Shown: positions 1 through 11,960 of the stretch, piece after piece | Layout: each line of letters opens with the position of its first letter | Position numbering within the stretch: position 1 is the stretch's first letter | DNA from: Piliocolobus tephrosceles | Taxonomy: Eukaryota > Chordata > Mammalia > Primates > Cercopithecidae | Length of the DNA: 64,000 nt | Direction: 5' to 3' | Assembly: GCF_002776525.5 (NCBI RefSeq) | Contig: NC_045435.1 | Coordinates: 121,785,071 to 121,849,070 of the forward strand | The notes under the pieces: generated by a model | Database searches by the model: none | What the model was told of the DNA's origin: nothing | Seen by the model: only the letters and a program-made list of their open reading frames with translations | Program-made: the position numbers and the translations under genes

Positions 1-661
1 AACATTCTGAGTCTATTTTTCCAGCCTTCTGTTAATATTATGAATTACCACACATCCTTCCAGCAAATTTCTTTTCTACTTGAGTTCTAAAATATATTCA
101 GGGAACTGTTGTAGTATTCTGTTGAAACAAGATGGACACCCCCCCTAAAGTCTGGTTCTATGCCAAGACTGATGACACATACAAAAATAAGAAAATATAT
201 GAAATTATTTATTTCTCACATTAGGAGGCATTCTGGAGAAAGCAGTACAGGCTTCCAAGCTGGTCAGAAAATGACTTTAGAGAGTCGGATAACGACACTG
301 GCTTGGCTTTCATGGTGATTACGAGTATAACTGAGTGAAGGTTTTCAGGTGTGGTGACCTAGGTTGCATGGTTTGACATTGTCACAAGAACCAGAAGAGG
401 TAAGTATCCGAGCTTTTTATCACTTTGCCCCGATGTGGGGCAAAAGGGGAACAGGAGTGGGAAGGCTTAAAAATGGTTAGTAGTCAAACATTAAAAAATG
501 AAGTTAGATTCTTTATTAGAGGAGTTACTAAAAATATTGGTTGACCAAGACCAAATCATGGAGACCAAAATTATAATGAACACCTTCAAAAGGAGTAAAA
601 GTGTTGCCTCATTAATAACTACTGAGTACATTTATCTAAAAATATGGTAAATAGCAAGTTT
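1..661. other. Unassigned AT-rich DNA
   Basis: I recognise no gene, RNA or repeat family here. Stop codons are frequent in all frames and there is no long open frame. Confidence 0.5.
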
Positions 662-797
662 AGTGGCTTTGGAATTAGATAAATATGACTTAAATTCTTG
701 CTCTTCCCTACATTAACTATCACCTTGTACAAGTTATCTTATCTCAAGATTCATTTCTATCATCGGTAAGAATGGTACTCATAATAGCAGCATCACA
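662..797 (+). repeat. MIR (ancient tRNA-derived SINE)
   Basis: The order of landmarks matches the MIR core: GGCTTTGGAATTAGA, then a CTTGCTCTTCCCTAC block, then a CACCTTGTACAAGTTA block, then a stretch resembling the consensus CTCATCTGTAAAATGG. It is strongly diverged, as expected for a mammal-wide SINE. Confidence 0.65.
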
Positions 798-807
798 CAA
801 TAATTAA

Positions 808-985
808 GAATGCCATCTCAGGAGTCACAGGGCCTTTATTAAAATCTCTTCTCTACCATTCACCAATTCAATAACTTTGAGCAAATAATGACACCTCTCA
901 AAGAATCAATTTCCTCATCTAAAGAGGGGAGAACAACAGTACTGTTAAAAATATTGGGAAATAAATGTAATCATAGATTTGGCTC
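808..985 (+). repeat. Second MIR in the same orientation
   Basis: The match runs through CTCTACCATTCACCAATTCA, AACTTTGAGCAAATAATG and CAATTTCCTCATCTAAAGAG, which are the same core landmarks as the MIR immediately upstream. The two lie head to tail, about 10 bases apart, so they are two insertions or a local duplication. Confidence 0.65.
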
Positions 986-3900
986 AGAATGAGAACTCAC
1001 TAAATCTCAGGTGTTAATATTCTATTCACCAAGTGGATCCAACTCTACCATGTACTGACAAAAAATTGCATTGCTTACTGAAGATACTCTGAGAATATAG
1101 GTTGATGTTTCATGTTATATACCACACAGCAAAAGCTTTGTCAAATTGCTTATTTCAGGGCTTCCTTCTTTCCATTAAGGTATTTTCTCTGCAAGATACT
1201 TGTTTCCTCTCTATCCCTCCACAGACCCCAAAATCCCTCGAATTGATTATTGTAATTAGTTTTCACCCTTTACTTCAATATCCTAATCAGTCACATACAA
1301 TCCCAGGGGTCACCATTGCATTAAGCAGGTATTATCTTTTAACAAGTTTATGGAAGAGGATCTTATTTGCTACCACACAATGAGTGACTTACCACATTAT
1401 TAACTCAACAAAGTATGTCTCTGTATAAAACAGGATATGTCTCCTAAGAAAATGAATAGGTCTAAATAGTGCTACAAAGGAATTATACCTGCCTCATGAG
1501 CTTGTAGAGAGGATTAAAGTAGGTAATTTCCATAAACAATTTACTTCAATACCTTTCTCATGAGAGCTGGAAAATTCATATTAGTAATTTGTATTAGTTA
1601 CTCCCATTTGTGCTGTATGTAAGGATCTATTTCATATTTTCTCAGAATAGTATTTAATCTTACAATGGATCTGACATTGTAAAATTCTATTTGTTAAAAA
1701 TAATATCTTACTTATGATGCCAGTTTACTTACCAAACTGTAAATGCCAATTCAAATTTTATGCAGTTTAGGGCCAAGCAAAATAATAATTCAATTAAAAT
1801 CACAGCAGCCCATTATAGACTGATAAAATATGATATTACTTTGGGCTTTTAAAATCTTCATTAATGTTTTAACTTTTCTTTTCCTCTTTAGACCTCTGAA
1901 ATATAAACTATTTTGGAAAAGAGTGAGAAAATTATCTGCTTTTGGACCACAGAAAATATCCTGAGATTATAAAATATTTGGTTTATTTATTTGTGCAATA
2001 TATACTGTTTTTATGCTTTCCAAAACCTCCAAGTCAAAACTGAAAACAAAATATTTAACTTGTTAGCCTTTAAATGCTTTTAGATATTTAGTTTATTGAG
2101 TTGGGCTATTGAGAGGGCTACTTTAGTTATTTATTATTTTAAAATAAACTGAAGAATGTATAGAAATATTTGAACATTTAAAAGGTATAACCTCCTCTAG
2201 CAAACAAAACAAAACAATGTTAGATTTTATTTCTGAAAGTTTAAAATCTCTACTGTTAGTGATGCTGAAACTGAATAATCCTAAATAAAATCTTATAGTG
2301 CCTTTCTCTTCCCAAAGTACGAATGCAGGCCTAGGTTAAGTAGCAGGAAAAAAAGGCAGCAAAAATGTTTGCATTAATAACATAGAAAAATGTACTATCT
2401 TATCCACATCAGCAAGGAAAAAGAAAAGGACTGGGTTATATTTCAAAAGAAAAAAAGTTCATAAGGACATAAAATGCTCTTAGATCAATCCTGAGTTGAA
2501 TATGCAGGAAGACTAAAGCTTTGACAAGAGGTGGGTAAGACAAGATGTTTGGTGTGTGATTCTCACCCTGCAACCCATTTTTTGAACATAGAGCCAATTA
2601 CTAATATTTATGCACTAAGATTTTTGCATTTTTATCAAAGGAAAAATACTCTGTTAAGAATATTGTTGAGGAGCAAATGTGTTTTCTAAGCCTACTTAAA
2701 TCTAAATTGAAAGATAAAAATCTACAAATACCGGTGAAAACAAAAACAAAAAAAGTCGATTTATTGAGTAAGCAATAAGCAAATGCATCAGATAAATACA
2801 TTAATGAAGTGCAAGTGAAGTACGTGAGTCATTGCCATTTGCTGAAACAATACGTTTTTGACTCAGTAGTTACTCAGTAAATATATGTAGAATTTAGTTG
2901 CATCAATACCTCCCTAGGTTGCTTTGTTCCTGATTTGGAAAGTGAAATATATTTCTCTACAAATAGGGCAAGAAAGCAAAACTTTGGTATTATTAATATG
3001 GGTGTAGAATAGCTCATGGTTTTTCAATGAGTCTGACTAAAATATACTTAAATAATTTTAGGTCAAACATAACAGCCTATGGAAGACAGTATTCTCTGAA
3101 TTCTGAGATGGCTTCAGGTCTTCAAAGACTTTTGAGATAGCTAACATGTTGCCTTTATTAAGAAACTACCATATTTACAGCAGAACCAGGAACTATGCAC
3201 ATCAGCCAAGGCATGCCTGTTTCACACTATAGGGACCCATTGCACTTGTTGAAACAGACATCCCAACTTCCATTTCACACATCCTCATTGCAGCCGTGAC
3301 ATTTTGGGAATTGACTCTTGTACAACACAATAGCGTGACTTGATTTGTCTATGAATTCCTCTTGTCTGCATTTGACTTAGATTTAAGCCACATTAAGCCA
3401 ATAAATGCTTACAGACTTTTGCCAATGGAGCCGTGGTAACATGTGAGAGTCAGTTTCTCTCCCTGCTTAGATGTGAACATGGGAGCATGCTGCCTGTATT
3501 GTTGAAAGTAGCCATCCTGCAACTATACAGGAAGGATAATAAAACCAAACAAGCAATAAAATGAAAAAAGAATCTCAGAGAAATAAAGTCAGATCTACCA
3601 TTATGTGACTTAATATGATTCTTTGTTCTTCAGGCCGGTTTGAATGGAGTACTTGCTATACACATGCAAAAGCATCCCAATACAGGATGCTATAGGAAAG
3701 CTCTACAACTCTGCCTGCCTCTGAGAGGCCAGTGTGTAGGAGCACACAGAGAATGCTGGCTTGATCACATCTAAGTACACTTATATCCCAACTGTAGAAT
3801 AAGCCCTTTTCTAATTTCTGCAATCAATTAAACTTTCCTGACTTTCTTTTTAAAGTCTTGCTTCTTTTCAAATGAAATAGATATCTCTAGTTTATAAAAA

Positions 3901-4030
3901 ACAAAGTGGGGATGGGGTAGAATACAATTTTGTCTGAAGAACAAAACAAAAATTAATTTTCCAAATTAAATTGTTATAAGACTTATCAAAAGAAAACCAA
4001 GCAAACCCAAATATCTTTGTCTTCTTTGGG
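986..4030. other. Unassigned AT-rich DNA
   Basis: About 3 kb without a recognisable gene or a confident repeat. Short stretches near 1480-1530 faintly recall MIR, and 3180-3480 has repeat-like composition ending in an AATAAATGC motif, but neither can be named by eye. The longest open frames are under 100 codons and show no family resemblance. Confidence 0.45.
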
Positions 4031-4149
4031 AAAGAAAGAAGAAAGAAAGGAAAAGGAAGGAAGGAAGGAAGGAAGGAAGGAAGGAAGGAAGGAAGGAAGG
4101 AAGGAAGGATGGAAGGAAGGAAGGAAGGAAGGAAAAGGAAAGAGAAAGA

Positions 4150-4184
<35 letters not shown>

Positions 4185-4298
4185 AAGAAAGAAAGAAGAA
4201 AAGAAGAGAAGAGAAAGAAAGGAAGGAGGGAGGGGGAAAAGGAAAGAAGAAAGGAAAGGAAAGGAAAGGAAAGGAAAGGAAAGGGAAGGGAAGGGAAA
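4031..4298 (+). repeat. Polypurine tract (GGAA)n, (GAAA)n, (GGAAA)n
   Basis: About 270 bases of almost pure purine on the plus strand. Successive blocks are GGAA units (about 4050-4135), GAAA units (about 4140-4200), mixed GAA and GGA, then GGAAA and GGGAA units (about 4250-4297). Uninterrupted frames on both strands here give only Lys/Glu/Arg or Phe/Ser/Leu/Pro low-complexity peptides and are not genes. Mirror-symmetric purine tracts of this kind can form triplex (H-) DNA and usually vary in length between individuals. Confidence 0.95.
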
Positions 4299-4300
4299 AG

Positions 4301-4432
4301 GAGCGGGAGCCTGGTGGTGTGGTGACTCGTGCTTCATAGCACTTTGGGAGGCTGGGGCAGGTGGATTGCCTGGCCAACATGGTGAAACCTCGTCTCTTCT
4401 AAAAATACAAAAATTAGCTGGGCGTGGTGGCA
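4301..4432 (+). repeat. Alu fragment, left-monomer part
   Basis: It matches the Alu 5' half from a degraded start, through GCACTTTGGGAGGCTG and AACATGGTGAAACCTC, to AAAATTAGCTGGGCG. About 20 bases are missing after GGTGGATTG. It stops abruptly at GGTGGCAGG, where the next Alu fragment starts on the opposite strand. Confidence 0.85.
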
Positions 4433-4539
4433 GGTTTCACCATATTGCCCAGGCTGGTCTCAAACTCCTGACCTCATGATCCACCCCCTTCGGCCTCCCA
4501 AAGTTCTGGGATTACAGGTGTGAGTCACCGTGCCTGATC
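4433..4539 (-). repeat. Alu fragment in inverted orientation
   Basis: It reads as the antisense Alu left monomer: GTTTCACCATATTGCCCAGG, CTCAAACTCCTGACCTCATG, GGCCTCCCAAAG, ATTACAGGTGTGAG. It abuts the plus-strand Alu fragment with no spacer. The shared CAGG at the join looks like microhomology. Confidence 0.85.
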
Positions 4540-5554
4540 TATGACTTATTTTTTAATAGCATTATGTAAGAACTTCATGTATGTTAATGATTTATGTTTA
4601 TTATTAGATTATTGGCAGAATTAAAATCAATACGTTCAATTTTATAGAATTTTGAAAATCTAGTATTACTCTTAAAGAGATAGTCCACAAATCAGTAAGT
4701 CAGTGGATTATAATAGGTGATATCTGAATTAGTACTTGAAAAGTCTGATGAAGGTCATCTTACTTGACAAAATAAGCAAACATTGGTCTACAGAAATAAT
4801 TTTGAGAATGTTTGAATAATTCAGATATGATATTTATATAATGGATTGAATATAGTATTAGATAAATTTAGCATTATCTATTCAACTACACTTAGCAGAA
4901 GTACAATTGAAGAGATACATAAATCACCATTCTTATCAAAATATCTGAAATAATTGGAATATACAAATATGATATTTGTATATTAGAAAGAGATACATGT
5001 GTGTTTAATTTTTAAGTGAATTGCTGATCATTTATAATAATTAATCCATGGATTCCAGAAACTAGGTGACTATATGAATCTTAGAAGGCATTTAGGAGCC
5101 AAAGACATGTTTCTGTCAAAATGTATAGCATCAAAGCCAAGTTTCTGTCAAAATTAAGTATCTAATTTGAGGACTGCACAGGATATCGAAAACAGAATCT
5201 ACAGTCTAAGTCTTCTCGTTATTAGAAACCTAATTAAAAAAAAAAAAAAAAAAAAAAAAAACATAAAGCTGAGACCTTGCATAAATTTGGGACCTTGAAG
5301 GGTTACAGTCTCAGTGTAAGTACAAATGAGAAATAAACTCCATTATGAAAGATAATCATCTGTCATAAACTTGATATTGAATTGATGAGGGAAGATATTC
5401 TCTGGAAATCTGTAAATACAATGTCATCATTTTGAGAAGTGTTTGTTCAAGTTCACAGGAACTATGTGGTCTGAAAATATCAAACAAAGATTCTGATTTA
5501 AAATGCCACCAAGATGACTAGCAGAAATAAAGGTAAATATTCTATAAAGAAAAT
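4540..5554. other. Unassigned AT-rich DNA with an A26 run
   Basis: No gene or repeat family recognised. It contains an uninterrupted run of 26 A at 5236-5261. No AATAAA signal or recognisable retroposed body lies just upstream, so the source of the A-run is unclear. Confidence 0.45.
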
Positions 5555-5864
5555 GGGCCAGGTGTGATGGCTCATGCCTGTTATCCCAACACTTTCAAAG
5601 GCCAAGGCTGGGGGATAACTTGAGGCCAGGAACTTGGTTTGAACCAGCCTGGTCAACATGGCGAAACTCTGTCTCTACTAAAAGTACAAAAATTAGCTGG
5701 GTGTGGTGGCACAGGCCTGTGGTCCCAGCTACTCCGGAGGCTGAGGCATGAGAATCGCTTGAACCCAGGAGGTCAAGGTTGCAGTGAGCCAAGGTGATGC
5801 CACTGCACTCCAGTCTGGGTGACAGAGCAAGACTCTGTTTCAAAAAAACAAAACAAAACAAAAA
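5555..5864 (+). mobile_element. Alu, full dimer
   Basis: Starts GGGCCAGGTGTGATGGC and contains both monomers: AGCTACTCCGGAGGCTGAG opens the right arm and CACTGCACTCCAGTCTGGG lies near its end. It ends in a CAAAA-interrupted A-tail. Divergence suggests AluS or older. I found no clear TSD. Confidence 0.95.
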
Positions 5865-6540
5865 CTGTAACTCAATTTCCTCTTTGATTTTTTTTCACAA
5901 AGTTCTAAGGAAAATGGGCAACTCATATTTCAATTTCTGAAACATTCCATGAAAACTGAACCATGGAATGCCCCATGTGTCAAAATGAACAAAGATAAAG
6001 TAAAAATAAAATTCAGAATCTCATATCAAAATCAGATCTAAGATTTGCCAGGCACACAGTATAAAGTAACTAATGTTTTAAAAACTATTAGAGACAAAAA
6101 GGCATGAAACAAGCAACAAATCAGATGTGTCAAATAACAAAATAGAAGTGTTTTAGTGACATCTAAAGTACTTTTAATGATGTATTTCTTAACCTGGTGA
6201 TGGGTACTTAGGTATTATTGTGAAAACAAAAGCAAAGTCCAAACAAGACACACATCATCAAGCCTGCTTGAGCCAAATTCATTGGAGAAAATGCTCAGAA
6301 ATAGAATCAGTCAAAGTTGTACAAATCTTATATTTAAATATCACAACCTGGGATTACATAAGGCTATCTGAAGAGTCAAATATTGGACTCCAAAAGACAG
6401 TCTCCAGGAGTCTTGGGCTATGAAACTTCTAAGCTGTATGATTAAAGAATCAAGCACCAAATCACTTCCCATTGTAATCTGGATCTGCCAGTTCAGTGTT
6501 TGTGGCTCAGAGTAGTACATTCTGGCCAGATGTTACAGAA
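5865..6540. other. Unassigned AT-rich DNA
   Basis: No gene or repeat family recognised between the Alu and the THE1 provirus. Confidence 0.45.
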
Positions 6541-6905
6541 TGTATTAGTCTGTTCTCATGCTGCTGATAAAGACATACCTGAGACTGGGCAATTTACAAA
6601 AGAAAGAGTTTTAATGAGTTACAGTTCCACATGGCTGGAGATAACTCAAAATCATGGTGCAAGGCAAGGAGGAACAAGTCACATCTTACATGGATGGCAG
6701 TAGGCAGAGAGAGAGAACTTGTGCAGGCAAATTTTCATTTTTTAAATCATCAGATCTTGTAGGACTTACTCACTTTCATGAGAACAGCATGGGAAAATGC
6801 ACCCCTATGATTCAAACATCTTCCACCAGGTCACTCCCACAGCACATAGAAATTATGGGAGCTACAGGATGAGATTTCGGTTGGACACAGAGCCAAACCA
6901 TTTCA
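6541..6905 (-). repeat. THE1 3' LTR
   Basis: On the plus strand it runs from TGTATTAGTCTGTTCTCATG to CCAAACCATTTCA, the reverse complement of a THE1 LTR. It is adjacent to the internal region on its right. Confidence 0.92.
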
Positions 6906-8480
6906 TTTTGTTCCTGGACGCTCCCAAATCCCACATCGTCACATTTCGAAACCAATCATGCCTTCCCAACAGTTCCCCAAAGTCTTAACTTATTTCAGCA
7001 TTAACTCAAAAGTCCACAGTCCAAAGTCTCATCTGAGACAAGGCAAGTCCCTTCTGCCTATGAGCCTATAAAATGAAAAGCAAGTTAATTACATCCTAGA
7101 TACAATGGGGATACAGGCATTTGGTAAATTCAGCCATTCCAAATGTGAGAAATTGGCCAAAGCAAGGGGGCTACAAGCCCCATGTAAGCCTGAAATCCAG
7201 CAAGGCAGTCAAATCTTAAAGCTCCAAATGATCTCCTTTGATTTCATGTCTCATATCCAAGTCGCAATGATGCAAGAGGTGGGTTCCCATGGTCTTGGGT
7301 AGCTCCACTCCTGTGGCTTTGCAGGGTATAGTATAGCCTCCCTTCAGCTGCTTTCACAGACTGGTGTTGAGTGTCTACAGCTTTTCCAGGTGCATGGTGC
7401 AAACTGTCAGTGAGTCTACCATTCTGTGGTCTGGAGGATGGTAGCCGTCTTCTCACAGCCCCCAAGGCAGTGCCCCATTAGGGCTCTGTGTGGGGACTCC
7501 AACCTCTCACTTCCTTTCCACACTGTCCTAGCAGCGTGAGGGCCTCGCCCTTGCAGCAAACTTCTTCCTGGACATTCAGGCATTTCCATACATTCTCTAA
7601 AATCTAGACAGAGGTTCCCAAACTCCAATTATTGCCATCTGTGCATATGCAGGCTCAACACCATGTGGAAGCTGCCAAGTCTTGGGGCTTGTAGCCTCTG
7701 AAGCCATGGCCAGAGCTCTATGTTGGCCAGGCTGACTGGCCATGGCTGGAGTGGCCAGGACACAGGGCACCAACTCCCTAGGCTCTACACAGCATGGGAA
7801 CTCTGGATCCCGCCCACAAAACCACTTTTTCCTCCTAGGCCTTCAGGCCTGTGGTGGAAGGGGCTGCTGTGAAGACCTCCGACATGCCCTGGAGACATTT
7901 TCCCCACTCCCTTGGGGATTAACATTTGGCTCCTCATTCCTTATGCAAATTTCTGCAGCTGGCTTGAATTTCTCTTCAGAAAATGGAATTTTCTATTCTA
8001 TTATACTGTCAAGTTGCAAATTTTCCAACTTTTATGCTCTGCTTTCCTTATAAAACTGAATGCCTTTAACAGCACCCAAGTCACATCTTGAATGCTTTGC
8101 TGCTTAGATATTTCTTCTGCCAGATACCCTAAATCATCTCTCTCAAGTTCAAAGTTCCACAAATCTCTAGGGTATAGACAAAACGGTGACAGTCTCTTTG
8201 CCAAAACATAACAAGAATCACCTTTGCTCCAGTTCCCAACAAGTTCTTCATTTCCATCTGAGACCACCTCAGCCTGGACTTTACTGTCCATATCACTATC
8301 AGCATTTTGGGCAAAGCCATTCAACAAGTCTCTAGGGAGTTCCAAACTTTCCCACATTTTCCTGTTTTCTTTTGAGACCTCCAAACTCTTCCAACCTCTT
8401 CTTCTTACCCAGTTCCAAAGTCACTTCCACATTTTCAGTTATCTTTTCAGCAGTGTCCCACTCTACTGGTACCAAACTAC
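6906..8480 (-). pseudogene. THE1 internal region with a 127-codon remnant frame
   Basis: This is the 1.57-kb internal part of the MaLR element. It ends next to the 5' LTR with the primer-proximal landmark CACTCTACTGGTACCAA on the plus strand, a landmark also seen at two other THE1 junctions in the window (near 56835 and 59060). A minus-strand frame at 8001-8384 is open for 127 codons (MEVSKENRKMWESLELP...). A related but broken stretch recurs in the plus-strand copy near 57240-57590. THE1 internal sequence is not known to give a working product, and I see no catalytic motif. The frame is best read as a remnant. Confidence 0.8.
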
Positions 8481-8847
8481 TGTATTAATGTGTTCTCATG
8501 CTGCTCATAAAGACATACTTGAGACTGGCCCATTTACAAAAGAAAGAGGTTTCATGGACTTACAGTTCCACATAGCTGCGGAGGCCTCATGATCATGGCA
8601 GAAGGCAAGGAGGAGCAAGTCATGTCTTACATGGATGGCAGCAGGCAAAAGGAGAGAGCTCATGCAGGGAAACTCTTACTTTTAAAACCATCAGATCTTG
8701 TAGACATATTCACTATCATGAGAACAGCACAAGAGAGACTCACCCTCACGATTCAATTATCTCCCACCAAGTCTCTGCCACAACACATGGAAATTACAGA
8801 AGCTACTAGGTAAGATTTGGGTGGGGACACAGTGCCAAACCATATTA
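8481..8847 (-). repeat. THE1 5' LTR
   Basis: On the plus strand it runs from TGTATTAATGTGTTCTCATG to CCAAACCATATTA, the second LTR of the provirus. In minus orientation the LTR would carry the element's promoter, pointing toward lower coordinates. Confidence 0.92.
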
Positions 8848-9068
8848 TAGAGTTAGCATACAGGCCTTGCACTTGCAGTTACATGCCATAAACTGCAATT
8901 GATAGGATTTACCACATTATTATTTATGTTTGTGGGAACACCAATCCTACACTTAGCCCACGTCGTCATATTGCAAGTGGGTGGGTAAATAAGTAGGTGA
9001 TATCCAAACCTTAAAATTAACCTGAATTGACTTTCAAGACTGGGCCATCTTAGTTTTCATGAAGCTTA

Positions 9069-9374
9069 GGTTGGGCACAGTGGCTCACGCCTGTAATCCC
9101 AGCATTTTGGGAGGCCAAGGTGGGCAGATCACGAAGTCAAGAGATCGAGACCATCCTGGCCAACATGGTGAAACGCTGTCTCTACGAAAAGTACAAAAAT
9201 TATCTGGGCATGGTGGCACATGCCTGTAGTCCAAGCTACTCGGGAGGCTGAGGCAGGAGAATCACTTGAACCCAGGAGGCGTACGTTTCAGTGAAATGAG
9301 ATCGCACCATTGCACTCCAGCCTGGCAACAGAGTGAGACTCTGTCTCAGAATAAATAAATAAATACATAAATAA
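9069..9374 (+). mobile_element. Alu, full dimer
   Basis: Begins GGTTGGGCACAGTGGCTCAC, has both arms and a tail of AATA and ACATA repeats. It sits at the left edge of an old plus-strand L1. Confidence 0.94.
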
Positions 9375-11960
9375 CTTCTATATATGCACCCAATATCAGA
9401 GCACTTAAATCTATATAGCCAATATTGACAGATATGAAAGCAGAAATTGACAAAAAAGTAAGAGACTTTAATAACCTACACAATGACTAGAACATCCAGA
9501 CAGAAAATCAATAAGCAGCTTACTTGAACAACACTATAGACCAAGTGGATCTAACTGACATACACAGAACTTTTCACCCAACAGCAGAGGAATGCACCTT
9601 TTTCTCAAGCACTCACTGAGCATTCTCCAGGGTAGACTACATGTTAGATCTCAAAATAAATATTAACAAATTGAAAAAAAATAAAAATCACTCCCAGTAG
9701 CTTTTCCTACCACTACAGAATGAAGCTAGAATTCTGCAACAGCAGAAAACAAAACAAAACAACTACAAATCTGTGGAAACTAAACAACACACTCTTGAAC
9801 AACTATTGGTTCAAATAGAAAATCAAAAGACAATTTAAAAAGTACCTTAAAATAGATTTAAACGAAAAGAAAACATACTAAATCCTATGTGAAACAGCAA
9901 AAGTCTTAATAAGAGGAAAGTTTATAATACAAAATGTCTATGTTAAAAATAAAAACCCTAAAGTAAAAATCTAATTTTATACCTCAGGGAACTAAAAAAA
10001 GAACAAACAAAGTCCGAAATAAGCAAAGAAAAAGAAATAATAAGACTTGGAGAAGAAATAAATAAAAATAGAGAACAAAGCAGTAAAAAAAAAAAAAAAA
10101 AAGAAAGAAAGAAAGTTTATATTTGAAAGAAAAACAAAATTGACAAACCTCTAGTTAGATAAAGAAAGAGAGAGAGACGACTCAAATAAAATCAGAAATG
10201 AAAGAGGACACATTGCAACAGATCCCTCAGAAATAAAAAGAATCATAAGGGTCTATTATAAAAAATAATATGTCAATATAGTGAATAACATAAAAATTGA
10301 TAAATATTTAGAAATATTCAACCTGCCAAAGTTAAATCAGAAAGAAATGGAAAGTCTAGATGGACCAATAATAAATAAGGAGATTGAATCAATAATCAAA
10401 AATTTCACATCAAAGAAAAGCTTAAGAGTTTATGACTTCCAGGTAAATTCTACAACACATCCAAAAAGAGTTAATAAACTTTTCCCCAAAGTATGAGAAA
10501 ACAGTTCCAAACTCTTTTTATGAGGTCAGTGTAACCCTGACACTAAATCAGGCAAAGATATTAAAGAAAAGGAAACCATAGGCCATTATTCCTGATGAGC
10601 ATAGATGCAAAATTACTAATTTAGTACTAACAAACAGAATTCAACAGCACACTAAAAGGATCATATACCATAACCAAGTAACCAAGATTTATCACAAGGT
10701 TGCAAGGATGGTGCAACATACACAAATCAATCCATATAATACAATATGTTTTCTGTTTTTTTTATTTTATTTATTTATTTTTTTGAGATGGAGTCTTGCT
10801 CTGTTGCCTGGACTAGAGTACAATGGTGAGATCTCAACTCACTGCAACCCTGCCTCCTGGGTTCAAGCTATTCTCCCACCTCAGACTCCCATGTAGCTGG
10901 GATTACAGACACCTGCCATCATGCCTGGCTAATTTTTGTATTTTTGTAGAGATGAGGTTTCACCATGTTGGTCAGACTGGTCTTGAACTCCTGACCTCAG
11001 GTGATGTGTCCACCTTGGCCTCCCAAAGTGCTGAGATTACAGGTGTGAGCCACTGTGCCCAGCCAATACAATGTTAATAGAAGAAAAAATGCATGATTAT
11101 CTCAATAGAGACAGGAAAGAATTGGCAAAGTTTAACACCCGTTCATAATTAAAAGTCTCAATAAAATAGGTATAGAAGGATCTTACCTCAACACAATAAT
11201 CGTTATATATTAAAAGCCCACAACTAGCATACTTAATGGGGAAAAAATAAGAATTTTCCCTCTAAAATCTGTTACAAGGCATTTTATTTCATCAGAAAGA
11301 TGAAAGATAAGTATTGGCAAGGGTGTGGAGAAAAGGGAACCCTTCTCCACTTTTTCTGGGAATGTAAATTATCACAACCAATAGAACACTGGAATAACAT
11401 TTCTTCAAAAAATTAAAAATAGAGCTATCTTTTGATTCTGCAACTTCACTTCTAGATATATGTCCAACGGAAATGAAATGAGGATCTCAAAATGATCTCT
11501 GCACTCTCCTTCTTTCAGAATTATTCACAACAGCCAAGAAATGTCTCTCAACAGATAAGTGGATAAAAACAATTTTACAAACACACACACGCACACACTG
11601 GAATGCTATTCAACCCTTAAAAAGCAGAAAGTAGGCATGTAGGAAGTATGGAGTTCTTGGTCAAGGAGTAAAAAGTTTCAGTTATGCAAAATTATTAAGT
11701 CCTGGAGAGCTAATGTAAAATAATATATTGATAGTTAACAATACCATATTATACACTTGAAATTTCCTTTGATGGTAAATCTCTAGTGTGCTTACCAAAA
11801 AAATTCAAAAAGTAATAATCTGAAGTGATGGATATGTTAATTAATTTGATTGTGGTGATAGTTTCAAAATATATATGTGTAGCAAATCATCAAATTATAA
11901 AATTTAAATATGTACAACTTCTAATTATCAAATATATCACAATGAAATTTTTTAAAACAA
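9375..11960 (+). mobile_element. Old L1 (L1M type), 5'-truncated, split by an Alu
   Basis: It starts inside the ORF2 endonuclease region, where broken frames still read like the L1 endonuclease (FHP.AEECTFFS-like codons at about 9570-9610). It continues through the reverse-transcriptase region (9980-10740) and resumes after the Alu at 11065. The 3' end at about 11820-11957 has the typical GATTGTGGTGATAGTTTC and ATCACAATGAAATTTTTT motifs. All reading frames are broken. An A-run and GAAA block lie at 10085-10115. Confidence 0.88.
10751..11064 (-). mobile_element. Alu inserted in the old L1
   Basis: An antisense full dimer starting with its T-rich tail and ending CACTGTGCCCAGCC. The flanks AATACAATATGTT (10738-10750) and AATACAATGTT (11065-11075) are a slightly diverged TSD, so the Alu entered the older L1. 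Confidence 0.95.

Larger units (their letters stand above)
6541..8847 (-). mobile_element. THE1 (ERVL-MaLR) provirus with both LTRs
   Basis: A 2.3-kb MaLR element on the minus strand: 5' LTR at 8481-8847, internal region 6906-8480, 3' LTR at 6541-6905. Both LTRs show the MaLR ends (antisense TGTATTAGTCTG and CCAAACCAT.T.A). Their 365-367 base length fits THE1 rather than the longer MST. Most THE1 copies survive as solo LTRs, so a two-LTR copy is less common. A 5-base TSD was not convincing (CAGAA on the left, TAGAG on the right). The internal region is non-autonomous and broken. Confidence 0.92.

Noticed and set aside
3892..4380. Long open frames of up to 162 codons on both strands across the purine tract
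   Set aside because: They translate to low-complexity Phe/Ser/Leu/Pro or Lys/Glu/Arg strings produced by the GGAA/GAAA repeats.
6535..8852. TSD around the THE1 provirus
   Set aside because: CAGAA on the left and TAGAG on the right agree too poorly to call.
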